From Arthrobacter sp. ZGTC412 (GTDB lineage: Bacteria; Actinomycetota; Actinomycetes; Actinomycetales; Micrococcaceae): a stretch of DNA of 64,000 bases. Each line of letters begins with the position of its first letter. Position 1 is the first letter of the stretch. This document shows, one piece after another, positions 1-7,639 of this stretch. The position numbers and the translations under genes are program-made. The stretch is taken from NCBI RefSeq assembly GCF_002929215.1, contig NZ_PJII01000010.1:1-64000 (forward strand), read 5' to 3'. The notes under the pieces were generated by a model. The model was not told the DNA's origin, made no database searches, and saw nothing but the letters and a program-made list of their open reading frames with translations.

Positions 1-299
1 GGGTCTTTATTCACGGTGCCGGCGACCGCCCGGGTGGCTTCTTCGGCATGGTCGTTTTGAATCAGGACCGCTACGTCCTGGACCTTGGACCGTAGCAGGC
101 TGTCAGTACTGGAGACGAGCGCCGACTCCAGTGTCTGGAGCAGCAGTAGCCCTCCGGTCAGCATGGCGACGGCGACGACGGCCACCGCCGCCACAGTGGA
201 TTGCCACCGGAGTCCGCGCCGCACCCCACGCTTTCGCCGTGTTTTCTCTCGTACCCGCATCGGAAGCGCAGCGGCGGACGACGGATTCGGTTGAACCAT
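1..299 (-). CDS. Membrane protein N-terminus, probably a sensor histidine kinase (partial)
   Basis: An open frame starts at ATG 299 on the minus strand and runs off the left edge with no stop, giving about 99 residues. The protein has a basic, Arg-rich cytoplasmic stretch (residues 15-31) and one strong transmembrane segment (about 35-57). An extracytoplasmic part with DSLLRSKVQDVAVLIQND then begins. That layout is typical of the N-terminus of a two-component sensor kinase, where a periplasmic loop follows the first membrane helix. No kinase domain lies inside the window, so the function is inferred from layout alone. A methyl-accepting receptor or another single-span sensor is equally possible. 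Confidence 0.5.
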   Translation of the reverse strand, partial: MVQPNPSSAAALPMRVREKTRRKRGVRRGLRWQSTVAAVAVVAVAMLTGGLLLLQTLESALVSSTDSLLRSKVQDVAVLIQNDHAEEATRAVAGTVNKD

Positions 300-435
300 A
301 GTCCAAGGATTCAACCTGAACCGTCCCAATGCAATGAGAGCCTATGCCGGTCTCAGGTTCCTCTCATGTACCTGGCCGCATCATGGAAGGAAACGGTGCG
401 GCGACGGAATACGGCGGAATTACCAGCGTCAAAGT

Positions 436-471
436 GGCTCACTTTTCAGCCCGCGAAATCGCTCACCTTTT
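436..471. repeat. Two imperfect direct repeats resembling an IS21-type terminal end
   Basis: GGCTCACTTTT (436-446) and GCTCACCTTTT (461-471) sit about 25 bp apart in an otherwise gene-free stretch (300-521). Multiple terminal repeats with a GCTCACTTTT-like core are a habit of IS21-family ends. No istA/istB gene is present, so this would be a relic of one end. The assignment is from memory of the motif and is tentative. Confidence 0.25.
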
Positions 472-521
472 GACCATCCCTGACAATGCATCAAGTACCT
501 GCAAGAGGAGGAAGTTTGGAA

Positions 522-842
522 ATGGATACTTCGAACCAGTGTCCGGTTGCTGGCTGCGGGGAGGCAGGAGTGAAGTTATCGCCTCATCATGACCCTTTTG
601 GACCAATTACTTTTGACCGACTAGCGGCTCGACGGATGGAAGTTGCCTGTCCGCTTCATAGTGAACTCCTGTGGGGTCTGTATCGGAAGCAGGTAAGTGC
701 AGCCATGATTCGTGCTTCCCGACGTGGAACTGCTGCTGCGCCTACTGATTTTGTCGCAAGGGTTTCCTGGCGTCTTAACTCCCACAATGACCCCACATCA
801 AAAGCAATCGCGTCCCTACTGGCACTGAGTGAGAGCGCATGA
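522..842 (+). CDS. Small hypothetical protein with Cys/His pairs
   Basis: The ATG at 522 is preceded by AGAGGAGG (504-511) at good spacing. This makes it a better start than the in-frame ATG at 486, which has no such site. The 106-residue product has no signal peptide or membrane segment. It carries C-P-V-A-G-C near residue 7 and a C-P-L-H about 35 residues later, a spacing that could bind a metal, followed by a basic helical C-terminus. I do not recognise the family. It ends 158 bp before the lipoprotein gene and may or may not be cotranscribed with it. Confidence 0.5.
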   Translation: MDTSNQCPVAGCGEAGVKLSPHHDPFGPITFDRLAARRMEVACPLHSELLWGLYRKQVSAAMIRASRRGTAAAPTDFVARVSWRLNSHNDPTSKAIASLLALSESA

Positions 843-1000
843 ATGCTCTTCACCCCTGGGGCCCCGCTTCGGCATGTCTTGTGCGGCGGCCTGAAAATAG
901 GGCACTGAGAACTGGGATGCGGGCTGCGGGGCCTACCGAAGCTAACCAAACTGGGTCAAAAGTCATTGTTCGCCTTCAGGGGCGATGTTATGTTCGACGC

Positions 1001-1441
1001 ATGAAAATGCGGTCCTACTTCGTTTGCAAGCAGGGCCTGCGCCCGCTCCTCGGTGCCACGACGGTGCTTATGGCTGCCGTCCTGCTCACCGGTTGCAACT
1101 CCCCCGCCGATACAACCCCCAACTCGGCACCGGCGGCCAGTGCCAGTGCTAACACCAGTGCCAGCGCTGACACCAGCGCCGTCGCTGGCACGAGCGGATT
1201 GCAGCAGGTTGATGGGCGAGGAGTGTCTGCCAGTGACACCGAGCTGGTGTTACGGACGGCCCAGGGCGAGCGGACCTTCCAGATCAAGGAAGAAGACCTT
1301 CAGGCCATCGACCCGGCGCACTACAACTCCCACGTCGGTGTTCCCTCGCTCGGGTTCCGTGTGTATTACCGAACGGAAGGCGGCGTGGACCGGGTCGTTT
1401 CCGTCGAAGAAATCGAGGGCTCGACGCTCGGATTCGATTGA
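1001..1441 (+). CDS. Secreted lipoprotein of unknown function
   Basis: The start was set at ATG 1001 because a signal peptide begins there: MKMR, a hydrophobic core, then the lipobox L-T-G-C with Cys at about residue 33. The longer in-frame ORF from 839 would bury the signal peptide. A Ser/Ala/Thr-rich linker follows (TSASADTSAVAGTS), then a compact domain of about 80 residues ending VVSVEEIEGSTLGFD. The product should be anchored to the outer face of the membrane through the acylated Cys. The ribosome site is weak. It is the first of four tightly spaced genes for envelope proteins, so it probably works with the three membrane proteins that follow. The family is not recognised. Confidence 0.7.
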   Translation: MKMRSYFVCKQGLRPLLGATTVLMAAVLLTGCNSPADTTPNSAPAASASANTSASADTSAVAGTSGLQQVDGRGVSASDTELVLRTAQGERTFQIKEEDLQAIDPAHYNSHVGVPSLGFRVYYRTEGGVDRVVSVEEIEGSTLGFD

Positions 1442-1467
1442 CCCCAGGAAGGCCGCAGGGAGCAGGA

Positions 1468-2301
1468 ATGCTTGACGCCGACGGTGCGATCATCGCCGCG
1501 ACAACCGCGGCCCTCGCTCGTGGCCTCATGCTGGCCGCATCGCTGATCATTCTGTTTGCATTGCTGGCTATCGTCGTCAGGGGTGTTCGATTGAGCCGTG
1601 CCCTGGGACGAGGCGACAGTACTGCAGCCGCAGGCAGCGTGCCCTGGGAGGGCGTCATCGTCGGCGCCGCCCTTGTTGGGATTGTCGGCGGCGTTGTCGG
1701 CCTGCGGGCGACATATGCCCACGCCTCCATCATGCGTGGTGACGGCATCGCTGCGACGCTAGGGAGCTGGTTCGGTCTCTGGTCGCTCGTCTCCGTCGCG
1801 GTCAGCATCGCGTGCATCGCGCTGTTCGTCCTCCTACGACGCACAGTTCGCCGGGTGCCACTCGCGGTCTCGATCACCGCATCGGTCGCGGCAGCGGTCC
1901 TGTTTTTCGCAGTCGGGGCAGCCAATGAGTTGCAACAGCCACAGCGACGCGTCGAAGCAATGGTCTCTGTCAATCCTGCCGTGCAAGGAACGGTCGTCGT
2001 CGAACCTGGCGCCGCGGGACTGAACGAGGTGCGGATCGGGCTGACGGGACCGGATGAGGACGTGGACAAGCTTCGGCGCGCCATCAGTTCCGGTAGCGCA
2101 ACGGTGACCCTGCGCTCCCTCGCGCTCGGTCTCCGGTCCCAGCCGGCCACTGTGCAACTTGACCAGCAAGGCGGGCTCATCGCGCGTGACGTCATCGCCG
2201 AAGCCGACGGGCGCTGGCGTGTGCAATTGGATCTCGCCGATGGCGATGATCCCGTCCTCGCCGACGTCACCCTGCAACCAAACCCCGGGTACCAAAAATG
2301 A
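1468..2301 (+). CDS. Polytopic membrane protein with a C-terminal CopD/YtkA-like extracytoplasmic domain
   Basis: The chosen start is ATG 1468, with GGGAGCAGG just upstream; a TTG at 1438 is also in frame. The 277-residue protein has four hydrophobic segments (about 15-37, 58-80, 100-125 and 132-155). A soluble C-terminal domain of about 115 residues follows, containing NEVRIGLTGPDEDVD and a final DVTLQPNPGY. Such beta-rich tails occur in CopD- and YtkA/FixH-like proteins of metal and respiratory-chain assembly systems. The similarity is by pattern only. It lies 26 bp after the lipoprotein gene, and its stop overlaps the next start by 4 bp, which indicates an operon. No metal-binding His or Cys cluster was seen, so a copper role is not shown. 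Confidence 0.6.
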   Translation: MLDADGAIIAATTAALARGLMLAASLIILFALLAIVVRGVRLSRALGRGDSTAAAGSVPWEGVIVGAALVGIVGGVVGLRATYAHASIMRGDGIAATLGSWFGLWSLVSVAVSIACIALFVLLRRTVRRVPLAVSITASVAAAVLFFAVGAANELQQPQRRVEAMVSVNPAVQGTVVVEPGAAGLNEVRIGLTGPDEDVDKLRRAISSGSATVTLRSLALGLRSQPATVQLDQQGGLIARDVIAEADGRWRVQLDLADGDDPVLADVTLQPNPGYQK

Positions 2302-2732
2302 GAAAATCTCCCGGCGCTGGCCCCGCCGTGCTGCTCGAGGACGTGCCGACCAAACCTTGGGCGTTCTGGCCCACGAGCATCGGCGCGTTCGCTCTTGCCG
2401 CACTCCTCGGGGTCGGCATCTGGCTCTTCTCACCGTCCGACCTGAGCGAAATCCAGCCCCCACCAAACATCGAGTCCTACGACTACGTCGACGGTGTCCT
2501 CTCGGAAGTACAACTGCCCATCCTCGTCATGAATGCGTACGACACCGTGGAAGGGGAGGAAAAGCTCACCTTCCGCGTGCCCGAGGCGAACCTCCGCTAT
2601 TTTGACGTGGTGCACCTGCGCGCGCACTCCTCGATCGGCCTGCCAACCCGGCTCTACTACGAGCGCATCAAGGGCGAGTTGGTCGCCGTCTATAAGGTCG
2701 ACGCGCCGGCCAACAGTGGGAGCGGCCAATGA
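2298..2732 (+). CDS. Single-span membrane protein of unknown function
   Basis: The ATG overlaps the upstream stop (ATGA), so translation is probably coupled. The 144-residue product has a cytoplasmic N-terminus of about 24 residues and one transmembrane helix (about 26-45). An external domain of about 95 residues starts with SPSDLSEIQPPPN. This domain contains VHLRAHSSIGLPTRLYYERI and ends in a short Gly/Ser tail. No catalytic motif is visible. Its position between two polytopic proteins in a compact four-gene set suggests a subunit or assembly role in one envelope complex. The family is not recognised. Confidence 0.6.
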   Translation: MRKSPGAGPAVLLEDVPTKPWAFWPTSIGAFALAALLGVGIWLFSPSDLSEIQPPPNIESYDYVDGVLSEVQLPILVMNAYDTVEGEEKLTFRVPEANLRYFDVVHLRAHSSIGLPTRLYYERIKGELVAVYKVDAPANSGSGQ

Positions 2733-4168
2733 CCATGTCCCTCAGTAGCCGCATGCTCGCCGTCGCGGCGATCGTAACAATCATCGTCGTAACCCCAATG
2801 CCCGCCTACGCGCACGGCGTCCAAGGACGAGCCGACACTCCGATCCCCATCGAGGCGTTCTTTTGGGTCGCAGCAATCGTGCTCGTCGTTTCGTTCATCG
2901 GGCTCGGATTCGGGTGGACCAGACCACAGCTGGCAACCCACGGATGGCGACGAGCACCCCGACAACTCGAATCGATGGTGCTGGCACCCGTCACGGTCTG
3001 GACACTCCGCCTGGTCGTTCTGGCGCTGTTCATCATCGTGTTCGCCGCCGCAGCCTCCGGCTCCACACTGCTCGGCAACAACATCTCACCCCTCGTCGTG
3101 TTCGTGGTCTGGTGGATCGGGCTCGTCCCGCTGAGCGCGGCATTCGGCAACGTGTGGCGGGAGATCAATCCAGCAGCCACGATCGCGCACCTGGTGCGCA
3201 TTCCAACCTCCCGGCCGGACCGGCCAATTCCCGCGCGGTGCGGCGTATGGCCGGCCGCCTTCGTGATCCTCGCCTTCGCCTGGTTCGAGCTCGTCTACCC
3301 CGCACCAGCCGAGCCTCGCCTCATCGCAGTGCTGATCGCCGTTTACACCATCGCAACCCTGGCAGCGATGTGGCGCTGGGGAATCGACGCCTGGCTCGAG
3401 ACGGGCGAGGCGTTCTCCGTATACACCGGCCTCCTCGCGCTGCTCTCCCCGGTCGAAGTCCGCGGAAAAGGAAAATACCGTCAGCTCGGCTTTCGACCGC
3501 CGTTCACCGCGGCCACACGAATGAGCAACGCCCCCGGCGTCGTCGCCCTCATCGCGGTACTGATCGCCACCGTCACCTACGACGGGCTCTCCACGAGCCC
3601 CTTCTGGAAGAGACGAGATGTCGCTGCCAGCGAACGCCTCATTGACATCGGTCTCGACGACTTCCAGGCCGGCGTGCTCATCGGCACATTCGGCCTCCTC
3701 GCCTCACTGGTCGCGTTCGCCATCGCGTACGAGCTGTTCTCCACATTGTCGGGACGCTTCGCCGACTGGCGGCACACGAGCCTCGGCCGCACAGCCCGCG
3801 CCTTCGCGCACTCGCTCATTCCGATCGCATTCGCCTACTTTGTCGCGCACTACTTCACGCTGTTCGTCTTCCAAAGCCAGGATCTGGTCCGACTGGCCTC
3901 GGACCCCTTCGGCCAGGGCTGGGATCTCTTCGGCACAGCAAACAACCGCATCAACTTCCAGCTCGTCTCCGCCGAAACCATCTGGGCAGTCCAAGTCGCG
4001 GCCATCGTCATCGGACACGTCGTCGCGCTGGCATTGGCGCACGACCGTGCCCTCGAACTCGGCCGCACGCACAGGGAAGCACTCAAGTCCCAAGGCCCAA
4101 TGCTCGTACTCATGGTCCTGCTCACCGTCGCGGGCCTCTGGTCCCTTTCCGTCGGCATGGGCGCCTGA
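2729..4168 (+). CDS. Polytopic integral membrane protein (family sometimes labelled fenitrothion hydrolase)
   Basis: The 479-residue product overlaps the previous gene by 4 bp. It begins with a cleavable-looking hydrophobic leader ending PAYA-HG, then GRADTPIPIEAFFWVAA, and has about ten further membrane segments. Actinobacterial proteins with an HGxxGRxDxPIP start are often named fenitrothion hydrolase by database transfer. I see no hydrolase motif and would not rely on that name. Several His and acidic residues lie within helices of the C-terminal half (HSLIPIAFAYFVAHYFTLF), as in membrane proteins that bind metal or haem, but this is only suggestive. It closes the 1001-4168 cassette. The next gene starts 315 bp later and has its own control region. 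Confidence 0.65.
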   Translation: MTMSLSSRMLAVAAIVTIIVVTPMPAYAHGVQGRADTPIPIEAFFWVAAIVLVVSFIGLGFGWTRPQLATHGWRRAPRQLESMVLAPVTVWTLRLVVLALFIIVFAAAASGSTLLGNNISPLVVFVVWWIGLVPLSAAFGNVWREINPAATIAHLVRIPTSRPDRPIPARCGVWPAAFVILAFAWFELVYPAPAEPRLIAVLIAVYTIATLAAMWRWGIDAWLETGEAFSVYTGLLALLSPVEVRGKGKYRQLGFRPPFTAATRMSNAPGVVALIAVLIATVTYDGLSTSPFWKRRDVAASERLIDIGLDDFQAGVLIGTFGLLASLVAFAIAYELFSTLSGRFADWRHTSLGRTARAFAHSLIPIAFAYFVAHYFTLFVFQSQDLVRLASDPFGQGWDLFGTANNRINFQLVSAETIWAVQVAAIVIGHVVALALAHDRALELGRTHREALKSQGPMLVLMVLLTVAGLWSLSVGMGA

Positions 4169-4437
4169 GGCCAGGCGACGACAAACCACGGGTCGTCCCA
4201 CCCGTGAGCGGATCGCAACCTGCCACCCCGCTCCCCGTCGCTGACTTGGTCACCACTAATACTCACTAATCCGCGCGACCCACTGCGCCGCCTAGCAAGG
4301 GAAATCGAGGCGTAGGTGAAGCGCATCGCCCTGACCCGGAGGAGTTCGTGCGGATGGACCGGACGGGCATCGCAACAATCAAAGATCGCCCGCCATGGCG
4401 GGACCCCAAAGCAGCCGCTGACCCCTTACCAGTCTGC
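4169..4437. other. Intergenic stretch, no gene seen
   Basis: Apart from the promoter/operator at its right end (4438-4474), this gap between the envelope cassette and the MFS-ArsR gene holds nothing I can name. An in-frame upstream extension of the MFS gene begins at 4316, but it is basic, lacks membrane helices and has no ribosome site, so it was not taken as coding. Confidence 0.5.
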
Positions 4438-4474
4438 TATAAGTGCATATACACGCACGTTTGCACTTAAGGGG
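4438..4474 (+). promoter_or_regulatory. Putative ArsR operator and promoter of the MFS-ArsR gene
   Basis: AAGTGCA (4441-4447) and TGCACTT (4462-4468) form a perfect 7-bp inverted repeat with a 14-bp spacer. TATAAG (4438-4443) and TATACA (4448-4453) offer -10-like hexamers inside or beside it. AAGGGG (4469-4474) is the ribosome site for ATG 4484. A palindrome across the promoter is what an ArsR-family repressor needs, and the ArsR domain is encoded by the same transcript. Autoregulation is inferred. Confidence 0.5.
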
Positions 4475-4483
4475 TTGGGCTGG

Positions 4484-6106
4484 ATGTTGTCGGTTTTGCG
4501 GGATGTCACGTACCGGAGGCTTTTTGCCGCGCAGATCGTGGCGCTGATCGGTACCGGCCTGCTGACCGTTGCGCTTGGCCTGCTGGCCTACGACCTGGCA
4601 AGCAGTAACGCGGGCGCGGTGCTGGGCACGGCACTGACGATCAAGATGTTCGCCTACGTTGGCTTGGCACCGGTGATTAACGCCTTGGTGGCCCGGTGGC
4701 CCAAGAAGCGGGTCCTGATCGGTGCTGACCTGGTCCGGGCGGCGATGGCCCTGTGCCTGCCGTTCATCACCGACGTCTGGCAGATCTACGTAGTGATCTT
4801 CCTGCTCCAGTCCGCTTCTGCCACATTCACGCCGGCGTTCCAGTCCCTGATCCCCACCATCCTCACCGACGAGCGGGACTACACCCGGGCGTTGTCGCTG
4901 TCCCGGCTGGCTTACGACATGGAAGCCCTGGTCAGCCCGGCGGCCGCGGCCCTGCTGCTGACCGTGCTCAGCTACAACAACCTGTTCCTCGGCACCGTTG
5001 CCGGGTTCCTGTTCTCCGCCTTTATGGTCGCCATCACCGTCCTGCCAAAGGTTCAGGCCGCCCCGGCGCCGCAGACCTCGCTCTGGCACCGGACTACTCT
5101 TGGGGCGAAAATTTTTTGGCAGAACCCTCGGCTGCGGTCCCTGCTGGCCCTGAATCTGGTGGTCGCGGCCCCGACGGCGCTGGTGCTGGTGAACACCGTC
5201 GTCTACGTCCGGGACGTCCTGGACCGGCCGGACACGGACCTCGCCCTCGCGCTGGCCTGCTTCGGTGTGGGATCGATGATCGTGGCCTTGTCCGCGCCCC
5301 GGGTCCTGGACCGGTTCGGGGACCGGGCTGTGATGCTTACCGGCGCCGGAATCATCCCATTCGTCCTGGCCGGTGCGGCCGCGCTGACCCTGCTCGGCGA
5401 TCCCGGGACCGGGTGGTGGCTGCTGCTGGGACTGTGGTTCCTGCTCGGCGCGGCCACCGCCACAATCCTCACACCGTCGGCGAGGCTGTTGCGTGATGCC
5501 TCCACCGAGGACACCAGGCCGTATGTGTTCACGGCCCAGTTTTCCCTCTCGCACGCCTGTTACATCCTGACTTATCCGCTGGCCGGTTGGGTGGGAGCGG
5601 TCGCTGGTTTGGGCTGGGCTGCGGTGGCCCTGACAATTGTTGCGATGATAAGCAGTGCAGGAGCATTCGCCTCCTGGCCCCGGCACGACACTGCAGAGCC
5701 ACGGAACCGACAGGGAAGGAGCAGAGCGTTGAGCAGCCAGCCCCACGGCGCACCCCGCCCCGCACCTGACACCCCTTCACTGGTCCACCCGGTAACCCCC
5801 GGACCGGAGCTGCTGGAAACCGCCGCCGGTACGCTGCGGATGCTGGCCGAACCGACCCGTCTGCACCTGCTATGGCAACTCGCACAAGGCCCGCAGAGCG
5901 TCACTGAGCTCACCGCTGCCGCCGGGGTGCCCCGGACGGTGGTCAGTCAGCACCTGGCCAAACTCCGCCTTAGCGGGCTGGTGGACACGCGCAAGGACGG
6001 CCGCCGCGTGATCTACTCCCTTCATGACGGGCACTTGGTACGGCTCATCCGCGAAACCTTCAACCACGCGGACCACCGGATTACCGGCGAACCAACCCAC
6101 AGCTGA
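4484..6106 (+). CDS. MFS metal exporter fused to an ArsR/SmtB-type metal-sensing repressor domain
   Basis: ATG 4484 follows AAGGGG by 9 nt. The 540-residue product has an MFS transporter of about 12 helices (residues 1-400), a polar linker (400-440), and a winged-helix ArsR domain (about 445-540) with MLAEPTRLHLLWQLAQG and VPRTVVSQHLAKLRLSGLV. In the last helix D515-x-H517-x10-H528-x2-H531 matches exactly the alpha-5 metal site (DxH...HxxH) of SmtB/CzrA-type sensors. No Cys-based arsenic site is seen. The transporter half is probably an efflux pump for a divalent metal such as Zn, Co or Ni. Separate ArsR and MFS genes are common; one continuous frame is unusual. A TTG with a strong ribosome site (5729) may also yield the repressor alone. 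A sequencing error that removed an MFS stop codon cannot be excluded. Confidence 0.75.
   Translation: MLSVLRDVTYRRLFAAQIVALIGTGLLTVALGLLAYDLASSNAGAVLGTALTIKMFAYVGLAPVINALVARWPKKRVLIGADLVRAAMALCLPFITDVWQIYVVIFLLQSASATFTPAFQSLIPTILTDERDYTRALSLSRLAYDMEALVSPAAAALLLTVLSYNNLFLGTVAGFLFSAFMVAITVLPKVQAAPAPQTSLWHRTTLGAKIFWQNPRLRSLLALNLVVAAPTALVLVNTVVYVRDVLDRPDTDLALALACFGVGSMIVALSAPRVLDRFGDRAVMLTGAGIIPFVLAGAAALTLLGDPGTGWWLLLGLWFLLGAATATILTPSARLLRDASTEDTRPYVFTAQFSLSHACYILTYPLAGWVGAVAGLGWAAVALTIVAMISSAGAFASWPRHDTAEPRNRQGRSRALSSQPHGAPRPAPDTPSLVHPVTPGPELLETAAGTLRMLAEPTRLHLLWQLAQGPQSVTELTAAAGVPRTVVSQHLAKLRLSGLVDTRKDGRRVIYSLHDGHLVRLIRETFNHADHRITGEPTHS
5713..5731 (+). promoter_or_regulatory. Internal ribosome binding site with in-frame TTG start for a stand-alone ArsR
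   Basis: GGGAAGGAG (5713-5721) lies 7 nt before TTG (5729-5731), in frame with the fusion at residue 416, right at the linker before the ArsR domain. Translation from here would give a repressor of 125 residues, the usual length for a free ArsR protein. Confidence 0.5.
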
Positions 6107-6112
6107 CCCGGC

Positions 6113-6778
6113 ATGCCCTTGACCGTCCTGCCGCAGCGCGCCGCACCCACCCAGACGCATGGTCTTTGGCAGTTCCTCCGCGCCGGCGTCGTCACCGCCC
6201 TGATCGTCGGCATAGCGGCCGTCGCTCACCAGGGTGCGGGCGGCCACTTGCCTCCGGTGTCGTTGATGGCCCTGCTCACCGCCGTGGTCATGGCCCCTGT
6301 CACGGCTCTGTCCCGCCGCAGGTTGTCCCTTCCTGTCCTGGCCGGGATCCTTGTCGCTGGCCAAGGGGTTTTGCACGTAGCCTTCAACGCCCTGTCCGGC
6401 CCCGTCCCTCACTGCGGACCGGCCGGCATCGCTGCTCACAGCCACCACCAGGACATGGTGGTCCCGGACTGCGCCGTCGCCGCCCCGGCTGCTGTCACTG
6501 AAGCGGTCTCTTCAGGATTCAGCCCAACGGTGATGACGGTTGCCCACGTACTGGCCACGGCGCTGACAGTCCTGGTCCTCGCCCGGGCCGAAGCCGCCCT
6601 GTGGCAGCTAAGGGACTGGCTCCTGCCACTGACCCAACCGCTGCGGCCAGCCGTGCTGCCGCCCGTCTTAGACACCCCTGCAATGGGGGCGGTTTCCCTG
6701 CCCCCAATGGCTCCCAGGACCCGCACTACTGCGCCCCGTGGTCCGCCAAGCTCCTTGGTCCTGCTGCCGGTGCTCTAG
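6113..6778 (+). CDS. Small polytopic membrane protein with a His/Cys-rich loop
   Basis: This gene starts 6 nt after the MFS-ArsR stop, so it is probably translationally coupled. The 221-residue product has about four hydrophobic segments. The loop between the third and fourth carries PHCGPAGIAAHSHHQDMVVP and a further Cys. Such a loop is a plausible copper or other transition-metal ligand set. The C-terminal 40 residues are Pro-rich. Proteins of this size are found beside copC in actinobacteria, and copC follows here after 81 bp. The function is inferred from that neighbourhood and the ligand-rich loop; the family name is not known to me. Confidence 0.6.
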   Translation: MPLTVLPQRAAPTQTHGLWQFLRAGVVTALIVGIAAVAHQGAGGHLPPVSLMALLTAVVMAPVTALSRRRLSLPVLAGILVAGQGVLHVAFNALSGPVPHCGPAGIAAHSHHQDMVVPDCAVAAPAAVTEAVSSGFSPTVMTVAHVLATALTVLVLARAEAALWQLRDWLLPLTQPLRPAVLPPVLDTPAMGAVSLPPMAPRTRTTAPRGPPSSLVLLPVL

Positions 6779-6859
6779 CGCCGCCACAGGACACGCGACC
6801 ACACCCCTCATCTTTGCCTGGCCTAAAAGGCTTCCGGCAGTCCCTGAAAGGACACCCGC

Positions 6860-7489
6860 ATGACCTTCTCCCTCCCCCGCGTTGGGACCACCGCCGCGCT
6901 GACCGCTTCCCTCGCCCTTGCAGCCTTCCTTGGCGTTGCCCCGGCCCAGGCCCACGACGCACTGGCCTCCACCAGCCCCACCGACGGGCAGACCATCACC
7001 ACCAACCCCGGCACGGTCTCCATCACCCTGACCAACCCGCCCACCACCGGGATCCCCGGATCAAACATCCTCACCGTCACCGCCCCTGACGGCCACGTCA
7101 TCAGCAACGGCGAAGTCACCATAGAAGGGGCGACGCTGAGCACGGCAGCCGAGATCGACCACGACGGCGAGCACACAGTGCAATGGCGGGCAGTCTCCGC
7201 CGACGGTCACCCCATCGAAGGCACCTTCAGCTTCACCTACACCCCCGAAGCCGCCGCCTCTGCTGCACCTTCGCCCGCTACGCCCCCGGCCAGCGCAACA
7301 GCATCAACCCGCGCAGCCGCCGCACCTGAGCCCTCAGCTGCAGCCACCGAGGCCGCAACTGATCCCGCTGCCCAAACCGAACCCGCCAACCCGGCAGGCT
7401 GGGTGATCGGCGCCGTCCTCCTCCTTGCCGCCCTCGCAGGCCTGATCTACTTCCTGCGCCGCAGGAACAAGACCGGCACCCCGGCGTAG
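6860..7489 (+). CDS. copC: CopC-domain copper-binding protein, membrane anchored
   Basis: A signal peptide ends APAQA, and the mature protein begins H-D-A-L, placing the N-terminal His that binds Cu(II) in CopC proteins. The CopC beta-barrel spans about residues 32-125, with the second ligand region in DGEHTVQWRAVSADGHPIEG. A long Ala/Pro/Thr linker follows (130-178), then one transmembrane helix and a basic tail, so the domain is tethered outside the cell. GAAAGGA at good spacing supports the ATG. It is the third gene after the metal-sensing MFS-ArsR. CopC proteins carry periplasmic or extracytoplasmic copper. No separate CopD gene is adjacent. Confidence 0.88.
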   Translation: MTFSLPRVGTTAALTASLALAAFLGVAPAQAHDALASTSPTDGQTITTNPGTVSITLTNPPTTGIPGSNILTVTAPDGHVISNGEVTIEGATLSTAAEIDHDGEHTVQWRAVSADGHPIEGTFSFTYTPEAAASAAPSPATPPASATASTRAAAAPEPSAAATEAATDPAAQTEPANPAGWVIGAVLLLAALAGLIYFLRRRNKTGTPA

Positions 7490-7639
7490 CCCCAAGGACA
7501 GCCGGGTATCAGGCGCAGAATGGCCCTGGTACCCGGCTTCCGCATGTTGGCGCGCGTGACGGTATATGACCGGCGGCTCCCCGCTAGGTGCCTTTGGCTT
7601 CTACCTTGTACCCATGGTTACAGCCCAAGCGGTGCCCGC

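Noticed and set aside
986-998. TTATGTT half-site resembling a second dif arm
   Set aside because: There is no CATAA arm at the correct 6-bp spacing; a chance match.
2729-4168. Naming this gene fenitrothion hydrolase
   Set aside because: The label rests on database transfer; no hydrolase motif is visible, so it was kept as a membrane protein of unknown function.
4379-5746. 455-residue minus-strand open frame over the MFS-ArsR gene
   Set aside because: Gln/Gly/Arg-rich antisense shadow of a membrane-protein gene.
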